Assembly: GCF_018130465.1 (NCBI RefSeq)
Contig: NZ_JAFCKJ010000009.1
Coordinates: 243,427-307,426, forward strand
From: Bradyrhizobium canariense
GTDB taxonomy: Bacteria > Pseudomonadota > Alphaproteobacteria > Rhizobiales > Xanthobacteraceae
Length of the DNA stretch: 64,000 nucleotides
Direction of reading: 5' to 3'
The position numbers were made by a program, and so were the translations under genes. The notes below the pieces were generated by a model. That model did no database searches. It saw only the letters and a program-made list of their open reading frames with translations, and was not told the DNA's origin. Of this stretch, positions 34,565 to 43,417 are shown piece after piece (the first letter of the stretch is position 1; each line of letters starts with the position of its first letter).

Positions 34565-36478
34565 ATGACGCGTCTTTCGCATCTCACTTTGCGCAATTTC
34601 CTGATCGCGCTCCACGACCTGCTGGCGACCACGGCGGCGCTGTTCGTCGCCTTCTATCTGCGCTTCGAGGGCGGCGACGGTTTCTTCGACCGCCTGCCGC
34701 TGCTGGTCCAGATCCTGCCCTATTTCCTCGCCTTCAGCGTGGTCGTGTTCTTCGTCTTCAACCTGACCACGACGAAATGGCGCTTCATCTCGCTGCCCGA
34801 CGCGCTGAACATCATCCGCGTGGCGGCCGTGCTGACGGTTGCACTCCTGGTGCTCGACTACATCTTCGTCGCTCCCAACGTCCGCGGCGCTTTCTTCCTT
34901 GGCAAGGTGACCATCGTCCTCTACTGGTTCCTCGAGATCTCCTTCCTCAGCGCGTTGCGCATGGCCTACCGCTATTTCCGCTATACGCGGGTGCGGCGTC
35001 ACGCCCGGACCGGGGATGCCGCGCCCACGCTGCTGATCGGCCGCGCCGCGGATGCCGAGGTGCTGTTGCGCGGAATCGAGAGTGGGGCGATCAAGCGCAT
35101 CTGGCCGGTCGGCGTGCTGTCGCCGTCGAGTTCCGATCGCGGCCAGTCGATCCGCAACGTCCCGGTTCTGGGGGGCGTTGATGACATCGAGGATGTCGTC
35201 GCCGACTTCGCCAAGCGCGGCAAGCCGATCGCGCGCGTCGTGATGACGCCGACGGCATTCGAGCCGGAGGCCCATCCCGAATCGATCCTGATGCGGGCGC
35301 GCAAGCTCGGTGTGATCGTGAGCCGCATGCCCTCGCTCGAGAGCGGCGATACGCCACGGCTCACGGCCGTCGCCGTCGAGGACCTGCTGCTGCGGCCGAG
35401 CGAAAAGATCGACTATGCGCGGCTCGAGGCCCTGATCGAGGGCAAGGCGGTGATTGTCACCGGCGGGGGCGGCTCGATCGGTTCCGAGATCTGCGAGCGT
35501 GTCGTCGCGTTCGGCGCCGCGCGCCTTCTGATCGTGGAAAATTCTGAGCCGGCGCTCTACGCGATCACGGAGACGCTCGCGGCGCAGGGCACGGCTGCTT
35601 CGATCGAAGGGCGGATCGCCGACATCCGCGACCGTGAGCGCATCATGCGCCTGATGGCCGAGTTCAAGCCGGACATCGTGTTCCATGCCGCCGCGCTCAA
35701 GCACGTGCCGATCCTCGAGCGCGACTGGAGCGAGGGCGTCAAGACCAACATCTTCGGCTCGATCAACGTTGCCGATGCCGCGCACAGCGCCGGCGCCGAA
35801 GCCATGGTGATGATCTCGACCGACAAGGCGATCGAGCCGGTGTCGATGCTCGGCCTCACCAAGCGCTTCGCCGAGATGTACTGCCAGGCACTCGACCATG
35901 ACCTTGCGGCGGGTCACGGCGGCGCCAGGCGGTCGATGCGGCTGATCTCGGTCCGGTTCGGCAATGTGCTGGCGTCGAACGGCTCGGTGGTGCCGAAGTT
36001 CAAGGCCCAGATCGATGCCGGCGGTCCCGTGACGGTCACGCATCCCGACATGGTCCGCTACTTCATGACCATCCGCGAGGCCTGCGATCTCGTCATCACG
36101 GCGGCAACGCATGCGCTCGGAACGCAGCGTTCGGACGTGTCGGTCTACGTGCTCAACATGGGCCAGCCGGTGAAGATCGTCGATCTCGCCGAGCGCATGA
36201 TCCGTCTCTCGGGCCTGCAGCCCGGCTACGACATCGAAATCGTGTTCACCGGCATGCGGCCCGGCGAACGCCTGCACGAAATCCTGTTCGCCTCCGAGGA
36301 GCCGACCCGCGAGATCGGCGTCGCCGGCATCATGGCCGCGCAGCCGAACGAGCCGCCGATGCAGACGCTGCGCAAATGGATTGCGGCGCTGGAGCAGGCG
36401 ATCGCGCGCGATGATCGGGCCACCATCAGGACCATCCTGAAGGATGCGGTTCCGGAATTCGGGTCGACCGCGGCCTGA
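34565..36478 (+). CDS. Membrane nucleotide-sugar 4,6-dehydratase (WbpM/CapD/FlaA1-like)
   Basis: About 637 residues from ATG 34565 (MTRLSHLTLRNFLIALHD); ATG 34511 would add 18. Four N-terminal membrane helices, a Rossmann-like CoA-type domain to about residue 270, then the extended SDR catalytic domain: VTGGGGSIGSEICE near 300, HAAALKHVP, and STDKAIEPVSMLGLTKRFAE. In this family Met replaces the usual Tyr in that last motif, so it is expected. It dehydrates UDP-GlcNAc to a 4-keto-6-deoxy sugar (precursor of QuiNAc, FucNAc or bacillosamine). The next gene starts 2 bp after its stop. Confidence 0.92.
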   Translation: MTRLSHLTLRNFLIALHDLLATTAALFVAFYLRFEGGDGFFDRLPLLVQILPYFLAFSVVVFFVFNLTTTKWRFISLPDALNIIRVAAVLTVALLVLDYIFVAPNVRGAFFLGKVTIVLYWFLEISFLSALRMAYRYFRYTRVRRHARTGDAAPTLLIGRAADAEVLLRGIESGAIKRIWPVGVLSPSSSDRGQSIRNVPVLGGVDDIEDVVADFAKRGKPIARVVMTPTAFEPEAHPESILMRARKLGVIVSRMPSLESGDTPRLTAVAVEDLLLRPSEKIDYARLEALIEGKAVIVTGGGGSIGSEICERVVAFGAARLLIVENSEPALYAITETLAAQGTAASIEGRIADIRDRERIMRLMAEFKPDIVFHAAALKHVPILERDWSEGVKTNIFGSINVADAAHSAGAEAMVMISTDKAIEPVSMLGLTKRFAEMYCQALDHDLAAGHGGARRSMRLISVRFGNVLASNGSVVPKFKAQIDAGGPVTVTHPDMVRYFMTIREACDLVITAATHALGTQRSDVSVYVLNMGQPVKIVDLAERMIRLSGLQPGYDIEIVFTGMRPGERLHEILFASEEPTREIGVAGIMAAQPNEPPMQTLRKWIAALEQAIARDDRATIRTILKDAVPEFGSTAA

Positions 36479-36480
36479 CC

Positions 36481-37701
36481 ATGCAGCCTCGAGGCAAGAT
36501 CGTCGTCGCGAGCCAGCATTACCCGCCTGATCCGAGCACGACGGCGGCGATCATGGCCGAGATCGCGTGCCGCATCGCCGGGGATCACGAGGTGGTGGTG
36601 CTGTCGGGCTCATCGGGCGCGTTGCCGGCGTCGCAAACCGGCCCGGGCAAGCCGCGCGTCGTCGCCGTCAAGAACAGGATGGCGGGCAAGGCGGCGCTGG
36701 TGCGGCGCGGCGCCTCCGAGCTGCTGTTCGCGGTGCGCACGTTCCTGGCGTTGACGCGGGAGCTGAGGCGAGGCGACGTCGTGCTCACCGTCACCGCACC
36801 GTTCATGTTGCCTTACGCGGTCGCGGCGGCGGCAAGGCTGAAGGGCGCGCGCTCGGCGTTGATCATGCACGACCTCTTCCCCGACGTGCTGGTGATGGCG
36901 GGCCTACTGAAGCCCGGTTCGATCGTGACCATGACGATGCGCGCCGCCAACAGCCTGATGTTCCGCGCGCTCAATGCCGTCATCACCATCGGCCGCGATG
37001 CGGAACGGCCGCTGCTGAGCTATTCCGGCATGACGCGGAGCAAGATCCGCTTCATCCCGAACTGGGCGACGCTCGTGGCCGCACCCCGGCCGGTGACGGC
37101 GGATAATCCGTTCCGCAAAGCGCTCTCCGCGCGTTTCATTGTCGGGCTGTCGGGCAATCTCGGTTTCACCCATGATCCGGAGATCGTGTTCGAGGCGGCG
37201 CGCCTTTTGAGGGCCGAGCCTGACATCCACTTCCTGCTCTCCGGCTGGGGCATCGGCTTCGAGCGGTTGAAGCAGTTGCAGACTGAGGCGAACTTGCCCA
37301 ATGTCTCCTTCGTGGCGCGGGTCGAGGATGCCGAGCTCGAGGCATTCCTGGCGGCTGCCAATCTCTGGATCATTCCGTACCGGAAGGACGTTGCGGGGGT
37401 GTCGGTGCCGAGCCGGTTCTACAATCTGCTGGCGGTCGGCCGTCCCGTGGTGCTGGTCTCCGAACCGGAGGCCGAGGCCGCGTTGACGGTGGTGGAGAGC
37501 GGGCTGGGCTGGGTCGTGACGCCGGGCCGTGCCGATCAACTGGCCGAGGCGATCCGTGCGGCGTCTCGCTCCGACGGCGTCGCTATTGCGGAGCGCGCGG
37601 TGAAGGCGGCAGCGAAGTTCGATCGCGTCACCGCGATGAACGCCTATGCCGCCCTGGTCGACGAATTGTTGCGCAACCCCGAACTGGCGGAGCAACGATG
37701 A
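36481..37701 (+). CDS. Glycosyltransferase family 4, WbuB-like
   Basis: 406 residues, GT-B. Begins KIVVASQHYPPDPSTTAAIMAEIA (WbuB/FnlD-type start). A hydrophobic segment near 110 (APFMLPYAVAAAARL) may contact the membrane. IRFIPNWATLV, VGLSGNLGFTHDPEIVFEAA and a C-terminal nucleotide-sugar site IIPYRKDVAGVSVPSRFYNLLAVGRPVV follow. It would add a deoxyamino sugar such as L-FucNAc during O-unit assembly. Starts 2 bp after the dehydratase and overlaps the next gene by 4 bp, so it is part of one O-unit operon. Confidence 0.87.
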   Translation: MQPRGKIVVASQHYPPDPSTTAAIMAEIACRIAGDHEVVVLSGSSGALPASQTGPGKPRVVAVKNRMAGKAALVRRGASELLFAVRTFLALTRELRRGDVVLTVTAPFMLPYAVAAAARLKGARSALIMHDLFPDVLVMAGLLKPGSIVTMTMRAANSLMFRALNAVITIGRDAERPLLSYSGMTRSKIRFIPNWATLVAAPRPVTADNPFRKALSARFIVGLSGNLGFTHDPEIVFEAARLLRAEPDIHFLLSGWGIGFERLKQLQTEANLPNVSFVARVEDAELEAFLAAANLWIIPYRKDVAGVSVPSRFYNLLAVGRPVVLVSEPEAEAALTVVESGLGWVVTPGRADQLAEAIRAASRSDGVAIAERAVKAAAKFDRVTAMNAYAALVDELLRNPELAEQR

Positions 37702-38645
37702 ACGAGCGCAAGCCAGTCGTGCTGGTGACGGGTGCGAGCGGTTTCGTCGGCCGTCATGTCGTGCCCGCGCTGGCGCGCGAGGGTTGGTCGATCCGCCGCG
37801 CGGTGCGCAAACCGGAAGGCATGGACGACGAGGTCGTGATCGAAACGATCGGCCCCGAAACCGACTGGCAGGCCGCGCTCCAAGGCGTCGACGCCGTCGT
37901 TCATCTCGCCGCGCGGGTGCATCACAAGCACGAGGAGCATGCGGTCCAGCTCTACCGCAACGTCAACATTGCCGGCACGCTGCACCTGGCGCGCAGTGCG
38001 GCGACGGCTGGCGTGCGCCAGTTCATCTTCATCAGCACCGTTCTCGTGCACGGTCGCAGCAATGAGGGTCGCGCGGCGTTCAGCGAGGACGATATCCTGA
38101 CGCCGCGCGGTCTCTACGGCATGTCCAAGGCCGCGGCCGAAGCGGGCTTGAAGACGCTGGCGCGCGACACCGCCATGAAGATCTCGGTGATCAGGCCGCC
38201 GCTGGTCTATGGTGCGGGCGCCAAGGGCAATTTCGCGCTGCTGACGCGTGCGGTGAACCTCGGGCTGCCGCTGCCCTTTGGCGCGATCCACAATCAGCGC
38301 GCCTTTCTTGCCGTGCAGAACCTGTCGTCGTTCATCCTGCGCCGGCTCTCTCATCCCGATCCCGCGAGCAATTTCGAGATCTTCCTGGTGGCCGACAGGG
38401 AGCAGGTCTCGACGCCCGAGTTCATCGAGCGGCTGGCCGGGGCTGCCGGCAAGAACTCGCGGATGTTCGGTATGCCGCCGGACCTGCTCAGCACGCTGCT
38501 GAGAGTGATGGGCCGGCAGGATACGCATGACAGCCTGATCGGCTCGCTCGAGCTCAACCTCTCCAAGGTGACCGCAACCGGCTGGCATCCGCAGGTCTCC
38601 CTCGATGAGGGCCTGCGGCTGGCGCTGTCGGCTCAGGATGCCTGA
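37698..38645 (+). CDS. NAD-dependent epimerase/dehydratase (WbpV/RmlD-like reductase)
   Basis: 315 residues. Extended SDR with VTGASGFVGRHVVPAL at the N-terminus, FISTVLVHGRS, and YGMSKAAAEAGL (intact Tyr-x3-Lys) near residue 140. Similar proteins (WbpV, WbpK, Fcf) reduce or epimerise the 4-keto sugar made by WbpM-type dehydratases, giving for example UDP-D-QuiNAc or FucNAc. Coupled to the previous gene by ATGA. Its 3' end overlaps the convergent GT4-type transferase gene by 13 bp. Confidence 0.83.
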   Translation: MNERKPVVLVTGASGFVGRHVVPALAREGWSIRRAVRKPEGMDDEVVIETIGPETDWQAALQGVDAVVHLAARVHHKHEEHAVQLYRNVNIAGTLHLARSAATAGVRQFIFISTVLVHGRSNEGRAAFSEDDILTPRGLYGMSKAAAEAGLKTLARDTAMKISVIRPPLVYGAGAKGNFALLTRAVNLGLPLPFGAIHNQRAFLAVQNLSSFILRRLSHPDPASNFEIFLVADREQVSTPEFIERLAGAAGKNSRMFGMPPDLLSTLLRVMGRQDTHDSLIGSLELNLSKVTATGWHPQVSLDEGLRLALSAQDA

Positions 38646-39652
38646 GGGCGGGAGAAACGGCGCAGCACGAATCCGACCGCGATCGCGCCGGCGAGCAGCG
38701 CGATCAGCGTGATCGTCACCGAGCCGGCGCGAGCGGTGACGATGGCAAGCCCCGCGAGCACGAGATTGAGCACCAACACCTCGCCGATCACGCGAGAGAC
38801 AGTGAAACCGTGGTCGGTGGCGCGCTGGTAGAAATGCGAGCGATGCGCCGACCAGAATTGCTCGCGCCTCGCGATGCGCCGGAACAGCGTGATGGTCGTG
38901 TCCACGAGGTAATAGGCCGGCAGCAACAGCGCCGCGGCGGGCTGCCCCCGCCAGGCGAGCTCGAGCAGGCACCAGCCTAGCAAAAGGCCGATCGGCAGGC
39001 TGCCGACATCGCCCAGGAAGACTTTTGCGATCGGCTTGTTGAACGGCGCAAAGCCGAGCATGGCGCCGCACAGCGTCGCCGCGATCAGCGCGGCCGGCCA
39101 CGACAAATCGCCGAGCAGTCCCAGCAGCAGCAGCGCCGCGGTGACGGGCACGACTTCCGCCACCGTCATCAGGTCGAGCCCGTCCATGAAGTTGACGAGG
39201 TTCACGAACCACACGCCCGCCAGCAGGATGAGTCCGCGCTCCAGCGCGAGCGGCAGCGCAGGCGCGATGCGCGCGGTCTCGGGCGCGGTGAACACGACGG
39301 CACCGACCGCGGCGGCCTGCAGCACGAGGCGCACGAGCACCGGCAGCGACATGATGTCGTCGGCAAATCCGACCAGGGCGATCAAGACCGTCGCAGCGAT
39401 CAGCGCCGGCGGAATCGCGACGTTCGCCCAGACTGCCCAGGCTGATGCGACCAGCAGCGTCGCTGATATCACCGCGATGCCCGCACCCTGCGGGGTCGGG
39501 ATGCGGTGAGAGGACCGCGCGTTGGGCCGCGCCATTGCGTAACGCTGGAGCAGGGGGCGGCTGGTCCAGGTGATGACGCCCGACACCAGCGCGGCAATCG
39601 CAACGGCAAGCAGCGAGGGTACGGCGCCGAGGGCGTCAACGGCCGCGTTCAC
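38633..39652 (-). CDS. Undecaprenyl-phosphate sugar-1-phosphate transferase (WecA/WbpL-like)
   Basis: 339 residues from GTG 39652. Polytopic MraY/WecA family protein with about ten helices. Signatures: SSHRIPTPQGAGIAV (loop 1), VGFADDIMSLP (catalytic DD), VNLVNFMDGLDLMTVAE, and FNKPIAKVFLGDVGSLPIGLL. It starts O-unit synthesis by moving an N-acetylamino-sugar phosphate onto undecaprenyl phosphate. With the WbpM-type and reductase genes convergent to it, QuiNAc or FucNAc is a plausible first sugar. The start overlaps the upstream flippase-like stop (GTGA). Confidence 0.9.
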   Translation of the reverse strand: MNAAVDALGAVPSLLAVAIAALVSGVITWTSRPLLQRYAMARPNARSSHRIPTPQGAGIAVISATLLVASAWAVWANVAIPPALIAATVLIALVGFADDIMSLPVLVRLVLQAAAVGAVVFTAPETARIAPALPLALERGLILLAGVWFVNLVNFMDGLDLMTVAEVVPVTAALLLLGLLGDLSWPAALIAATLCGAMLGFAPFNKPIAKVFLGDVGSLPIGLLLGWCLLELAWRGQPAAALLLPAYYLVDTTITLFRRIARREQFWSAHRSHFYQRATDHGFTVSRVIGEVLVLNLVLAGLAIVTARAGSVTITLIALLAGAIAVGFVLRRFSRPQAS

Positions 39653-40608
39653 TCCGGCACCCCGAGCGGCGCCGATCCCTGCGCGGCTTTCTCCGCGCTG
39701 AGGATCCAGACCAGGCCGCCGACCGCGCCGACGAGGAAGTACACGGCGCCGAACAGCAGCGAGACGTTGACCCCCTCGTTTGCGGCCAGCCCCGCGAAGC
39801 CGAACGCGAGGCCCATGGTGGCTTCACGCACGCCCCAGCCGGCGATCGAGATCGGCATCATCGTGATCAGCATCACCGGCGGCACAAGCACAAAGACGTC
39901 GCTGAAGCCGACCGGCGCCGCGATCGACTGCACCACGCACCAGGCGACCACGACGGCCAGCACATGCACGGCGAGCGACAGGATCACGACGGCCGGTCCG
40001 CGCGAGCGGCTGAAGATCACGCGGTTGGCGATCACGGCACAGGCGTGAATGTGATGCGTGGCCCACCAGGTTCTCAGCCAGTGCCATTTCAGCGCGCCGA
40101 AGACCAGGAAGCCGAGACCACCCGCGAGCGCCGCAAGGTCGACGAGCAGCAGCGCCGAGCGCCCGTGCGGATCGGCGATGAGGCTGTAGCTCCAGGGCAG
40201 GCTCGCGACGATGATGATCGCGAGCGCGATCAAACCGATCGCGCGATCGACGAAGATCGAGTAGGTCGCAGCGCGCCAGCCGGCGCCGGCGCGCGCGACG
40301 AGCCACAGCCGGACCGCATCGCCGCCGATCGCCGACGGCAGGGTCTGGTTGAAGAACGATCCGATCACGTTGTAGCGCATGGCCCGGCCGAGCTCGAGCG
40401 GGGCGCCGCATTCGGCGCTGACCTCGCGCCAGCGCAGCACGCCGACGAAGATCTGCAGGAACGTGACGGCGATCGCCAAGCCGATCCAGAACAGGCTGGT
40501 CACGGTGAAGCGCGAAAACAGTTCGGACAGATCGACCTTGCGCAGCGCCAGGTAGAGCAGCGCTCCGGAAATCAGGATCTTGGCCGTCGACAGCAGGATT
40601 CGGCGCAT
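39649..40608 (-). CDS. UPF0104 / lysylphosphatidylglycerol-synthase TM-region (flippase-like) protein
   Basis: 319 residues from ATG 40608 (MRRILLSTAKILISGALLYLAL). About eight membrane helices. Family segments: RWREVSAECGAPLELGRAMRYNVIGSFFNQTLPSAIGGDAVRLWL and the late PISIAGWGVREATMGLAF. Members of this AglD/MprF-TM-like family are proposed to flip or present lipid-linked substrates. Here it is co-transcribed with the initiating transferase (4-bp overlap), suggesting a role in lipid-linked O-unit handling. No Wzx is seen in the window, which makes this a candidate for that job (inference). Confidence 0.82.
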   Translation of the reverse strand: MRRILLSTAKILISGALLYLALRKVDLSELFSRFTVTSLFWIGLAIAVTFLQIFVGVLRWREVSAECGAPLELGRAMRYNVIGSFFNQTLPSAIGGDAVRLWLVARAGAGWRAATYSIFVDRAIGLIALAIIIVASLPWSYSLIADPHGRSALLLVDLAALAGGLGFLVFGALKWHWLRTWWATHHIHACAVIANRVIFSRSRGPAVVILSLAVHVLAVVVAWCVVQSIAAPVGFSDVFVLVPPVMLITMMPISIAGWGVREATMGLAFGFAGLAANEGVNVSLLFGAVYFLVGAVGGLVWILSAEKAAQGSAPLGVPE

Positions 40609-40824
40609 TTCGCCCGCATGAACAAGGGTTTTGAAGCAACCCGACGCAGGGCGCCGAATTCGGCCGCTTTGGTATGGTTTTGGCGCCGATCTTGCAATAG
40701 CGGTGATCAAGAGCCCTCATGCAGGGCGGCGGAGCTATTGCGAGCCCGTCGATACGGCGGCTAAAGAGGCGCTGCGGGCGAAAGATCGAGCGACGGATCG
40801 GGCGAAGGAGTCCTTGGGAACAGG

Positions 40825-41814
40825 ATGACGGATCAGGCGATTTTGGTCACGGGCGCCGCCGGTTTCATCGGCTTTCACGTCGCCCGGCAGCTTTTGGGCG
40901 AGGGCCGGTCCGTCGTCGGGCTCGACAATCTCAACAGCTATTACGACCCGGCGTTGAAACAGGCGCGCCTTGCGCTGTTGCGCAGCGATTCACGTTTCGC
41001 CTTCGTCGAGGCCGATCTCGCCGACCGCGAGACCATCGCGGCGCTGTTTACGCGACATCGATTTGCCAAAGTCGTGCATCTCGCGGCCCAGGCCGGCGTG
41101 CGCTACTCGATCGAGCAGCCGCAGGCCTACGCCGATTCCAATCTCCAGGGCTTTCTCAATGTGCTGGAGGGCTGCCGGCACAATGGCTGTCGTCATCTCG
41201 TCTACGCCTCGTCATCCTCCGTTTATGGCGCCAACACAAAACTGCCATTTGCCGTGCAGGACCGGACCGACCATCCCGTGAGCCTCTATGCCGCGACCAA
41301 GAAGGCGAACGAGGTGATGGCGCAGTCCTACAGCCATCTCTACCGGCTGCCGGTCACGGGCCTGCGCTTCTTTACCATCTACGGCCCCTGGGGTCGGCCC
41401 GATATGGCCATGTTTCTGTTCGTGAGCGCCATCATGGCGGGAAGGCCGATCCGGCTCTTTAACCATGGCAAAATGCGTCGCGACTTCACCTATATTGACG
41501 ACGTCACCCGTGTAGTGTCCAAGCTGATCGATCGAGTGCCCGCGGATGACCCGGCTGCCGCAAATGCGCCGTCTAAGGTCTACAATGTCGGCAACCACCA
41601 CCCGGAAGAGCTGATGCATGTCGTCGGACTTCTGGAGCAGGAGCTGGGTCGGACGGCGATCAAAGAATTGCTGCCGATGCAGCCGGGAGACGTTTTGGAA
41701 ACGTTCGCGGATGTCGAGGACCTGATGCGCGACACCGGCTTTGCACCGTCAACGCCGATCGCGCTCGGAGTTCGTAATTTTGTCACCTGGTATCGGGACT
41801 ACTTCAAGGTTTGA
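40825..41814 (+). CDS. UDP-glucuronate 4-epimerase (LpsL/Cap1J-like)
   Basis: 329 residues. Extended SDR: VTGAAGFIGFHVARQLL at the start, the family-typical LDNLNSYYDPALKQARL, HLAAQAGVRYSIEQP, YASSSSVYG, and YAATKKANEVM with catalytic Tyr and Lys. Then FTIYGPWGRPDMAMF, strongly typical of UDP-glucuronate epimerases. It supplies UDP-galacturonate for LPS core or capsule. Ends 1 bp before the manC start, so they are one operon. Confidence 0.92.
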   Translation: MTDQAILVTGAAGFIGFHVARQLLGEGRSVVGLDNLNSYYDPALKQARLALLRSDSRFAFVEADLADRETIAALFTRHRFAKVVHLAAQAGVRYSIEQPQAYADSNLQGFLNVLEGCRHNGCRHLVYASSSSVYGANTKLPFAVQDRTDHPVSLYAATKKANEVMAQSYSHLYRLPVTGLRFFTIYGPWGRPDMAMFLFVSAIMAGRPIRLFNHGKMRRDFTYIDDVTRVVSKLIDRVPADDPAAANAPSKVYNVGNHHPEELMHVVGLLEQELGRTAIKELLPMQPGDVLETFADVEDLMRDTGFAPSTPIALGVRNFVTWYRDYFKV

Positions 41815-41815
41815 A

Positions 41816-43234
41816 ATGACGATGGACAAACGCATTATCCCCCTGATCATGTGCGGCGGTGCCGGAACGCGGCTGTGGCCGGCGTCGCGCGAGGTGCGCC
41901 CCAAGCAGTTCCTGCCGTTGTTCGGCACGCGCTCGACCTTCCAGGACACGCTGCTGCGCGTCTCGGAGGCCTCGCTGTTCGATCGCCCGATCGTCATCAC
42001 CAATGCGTCCTACCGCTTCATGGTGCTGGAGCAGCTCGCCGAGATCGGCATCGAGGCCGACGTGATCCTCGAGCCGATGCGGCGCGATTCCGGCCCCGCG
42101 ATCGCCGCGGGCGCGGTGTTCGCGCAGAACCGCTCGAGTGAGGCGATCGTGCTTGCGCTCGCCGCCGACCACGTGGTGCAGGACAATGCGGCCTTCGTCG
42201 CGGCGTGCCGCCAAGGCCTCACCGCCGCGAGCGCCGGGCGCATCGTCACCTTCGGCGTCAAGCCGGAGCGGCCGGCGACCGAATACGGCTATATCAGCCC
42301 GGGCGAGGTCATCTCCGGCGAGGTGCACGCGGTCGCGCGCTTCGTCGAGAAGCCGGATGCCGTGAAGGCGGCCGACTACGTCAATTCCGGCTATCTCTGG
42401 AACAGCGGCAACTTCATGTTCCCGGCCACTGTGTTGCTCGACGAATACCGCAAGGTCGATGCTTTGAGCGTGGAGGCGATTTCCAATGCCGTGACCAATG
42501 CCGGCCGCGATCTCGGCTTCGTGACGCTGGACCCCGAGGCGTTCGGCGCGGCCAAGGCGATCTCGATCGACTATGCGGTGATGGAGAAGACCTCGCGCGC
42601 AGCGGTCGTGCCGGTGTCCTGCGGCTGGTCCGACGTCGGCTCCTGGCACGCGGTGTGGGAATTGTCGGACAAGGACGCGCAAGGCAATGCCGCGCACGGC
42701 ACCGCCGTGTTCGAAGATAGCCGCAATTGCAACGTCACCACCGACCAGGCGCTGGTCGCGCTCGAAGGCGTCGACGATCTCATCGTGGTCGCGACCGCGG
42801 ATGCGGTGCTGGTCTCGCGTCAGAAGGATGCCAACGGCCTGAAGCGGCTCGTGACCAAGCTCAAGACGGTGGCACCGAAGGTCACCGAGGAGCACCTCAA
42901 GGTGCATCGGCCCTGGGGCAGCTACCAGTCGGTCGACAATGGCGAGCGCCATCAGGTCAAGCGCATCGTGGTGAAGCCGGGCGGGCGTCTGTCGCTGCAG
43001 AAGCACCATCATCGCGCCGAGCACTGGATCGTGGTCCGCGGCGCTGCCCGCGTCACCGTCAACGAGACCGTCAAGACGGTGCACGAGAACGAGTCGATCT
43101 ACATCCCGATGGGCGCGGTGCACCGGATGGAGAACCCCGGTAAAATCATGCTGGAACTGATCGAGGTCCAGACTGGAAGCTATCTCGGGGAAGACGACAT
43201 CATCCGGATTGAAGACGACTATCAAAGGTCGTAA
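41816..43234 (+). CDS. manC: Mannose-1-phosphate guanylyltransferase / mannose-6-phosphate isomerase
   Basis: 472 residues from ATG 41816 (a second in-frame ATG at 41822 is possible). The N-terminal nucleotidyltransferase has MCGGAGTRLWPASREVRPKQFLPL; FVEKPD and NSGNFMF follow. The C-terminal cupin (residues about 360-470) has KPGGRLSLQKHHHRAEHWIVV with metal-binding His residues, the type II isomerase. It makes GDP-mannose from mannose-6-phosphate. Consistent with a mannosyltransferase nearby at 28229. Confidence 0.95.
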   Translation: MTMDKRIIPLIMCGGAGTRLWPASREVRPKQFLPLFGTRSTFQDTLLRVSEASLFDRPIVITNASYRFMVLEQLAEIGIEADVILEPMRRDSGPAIAAGAVFAQNRSSEAIVLALAADHVVQDNAAFVAACRQGLTAASAGRIVTFGVKPERPATEYGYISPGEVISGEVHAVARFVEKPDAVKAADYVNSGYLWNSGNFMFPATVLLDEYRKVDALSVEAISNAVTNAGRDLGFVTLDPEAFGAAKAISIDYAVMEKTSRAAVVPVSCGWSDVGSWHAVWELSDKDAQGNAAHGTAVFEDSRNCNVTTDQALVALEGVDDLIVVATADAVLVSRQKDANGLKRLVTKLKTVAPKVTEEHLKVHRPWGSYQSVDNGERHQVKRIVVKPGGRLSLQKHHHRAEHWIVVRGAARVTVNETVKTVHENESIYIPMGAVHRMENPGKIMLELIEVQTGSYLGEDDIIRIEDDYQRS

Positions 43235-43257
43235 CCAGCACACTCCGAATCACGCGA

Positions 43258-43316
43258 CCCGGGCCAAAAGAGTGGTCTCTTTCAGAGGCTTAAGGCCCGG
43301 GGAACGTGTAACTTTT
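43258..43316 (+). terminator. Stem-loop after manC, possible terminator
   Basis: CCCGGGCC (43258-43265) pairs with GGCCCGGG (43294-43301). The loop contains a second hairpin AAAGAG-TGGT-CTCTTT. A CTTTTT tract follows about 10 bases later (43312-43316). The distance from stem to T-run is longer than ideal. Confidence 0.5.
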
Positions 43317-43417
43317 TGAATCAAATCGTGTCCGGCCCGCTAGCTCCGCATTCGCCACAAATGTGGCGTCCGTGCTAGAAGCGCCCGGGGATTTGCGTTG
43401 AATCGGGGTTTGCTCAA

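Noticed and set aside
33125-36277. 1050-codon open frame on the minus strand
   Set aside because: It lies antisense to hldE, waaL and the WbpM-type gene, which all carry clear motifs. The translation is low-complexity (rich in Arg, His, Asp, Gln), as expected from the complementary strand of high-GC coding DNA.
34565-36478. Met instead of catalytic Tyr in the WbpM-type dehydratase as a defect
   Set aside because: The SM-x3-K arrangement is normal in this membrane-bound dehydratase subfamily.
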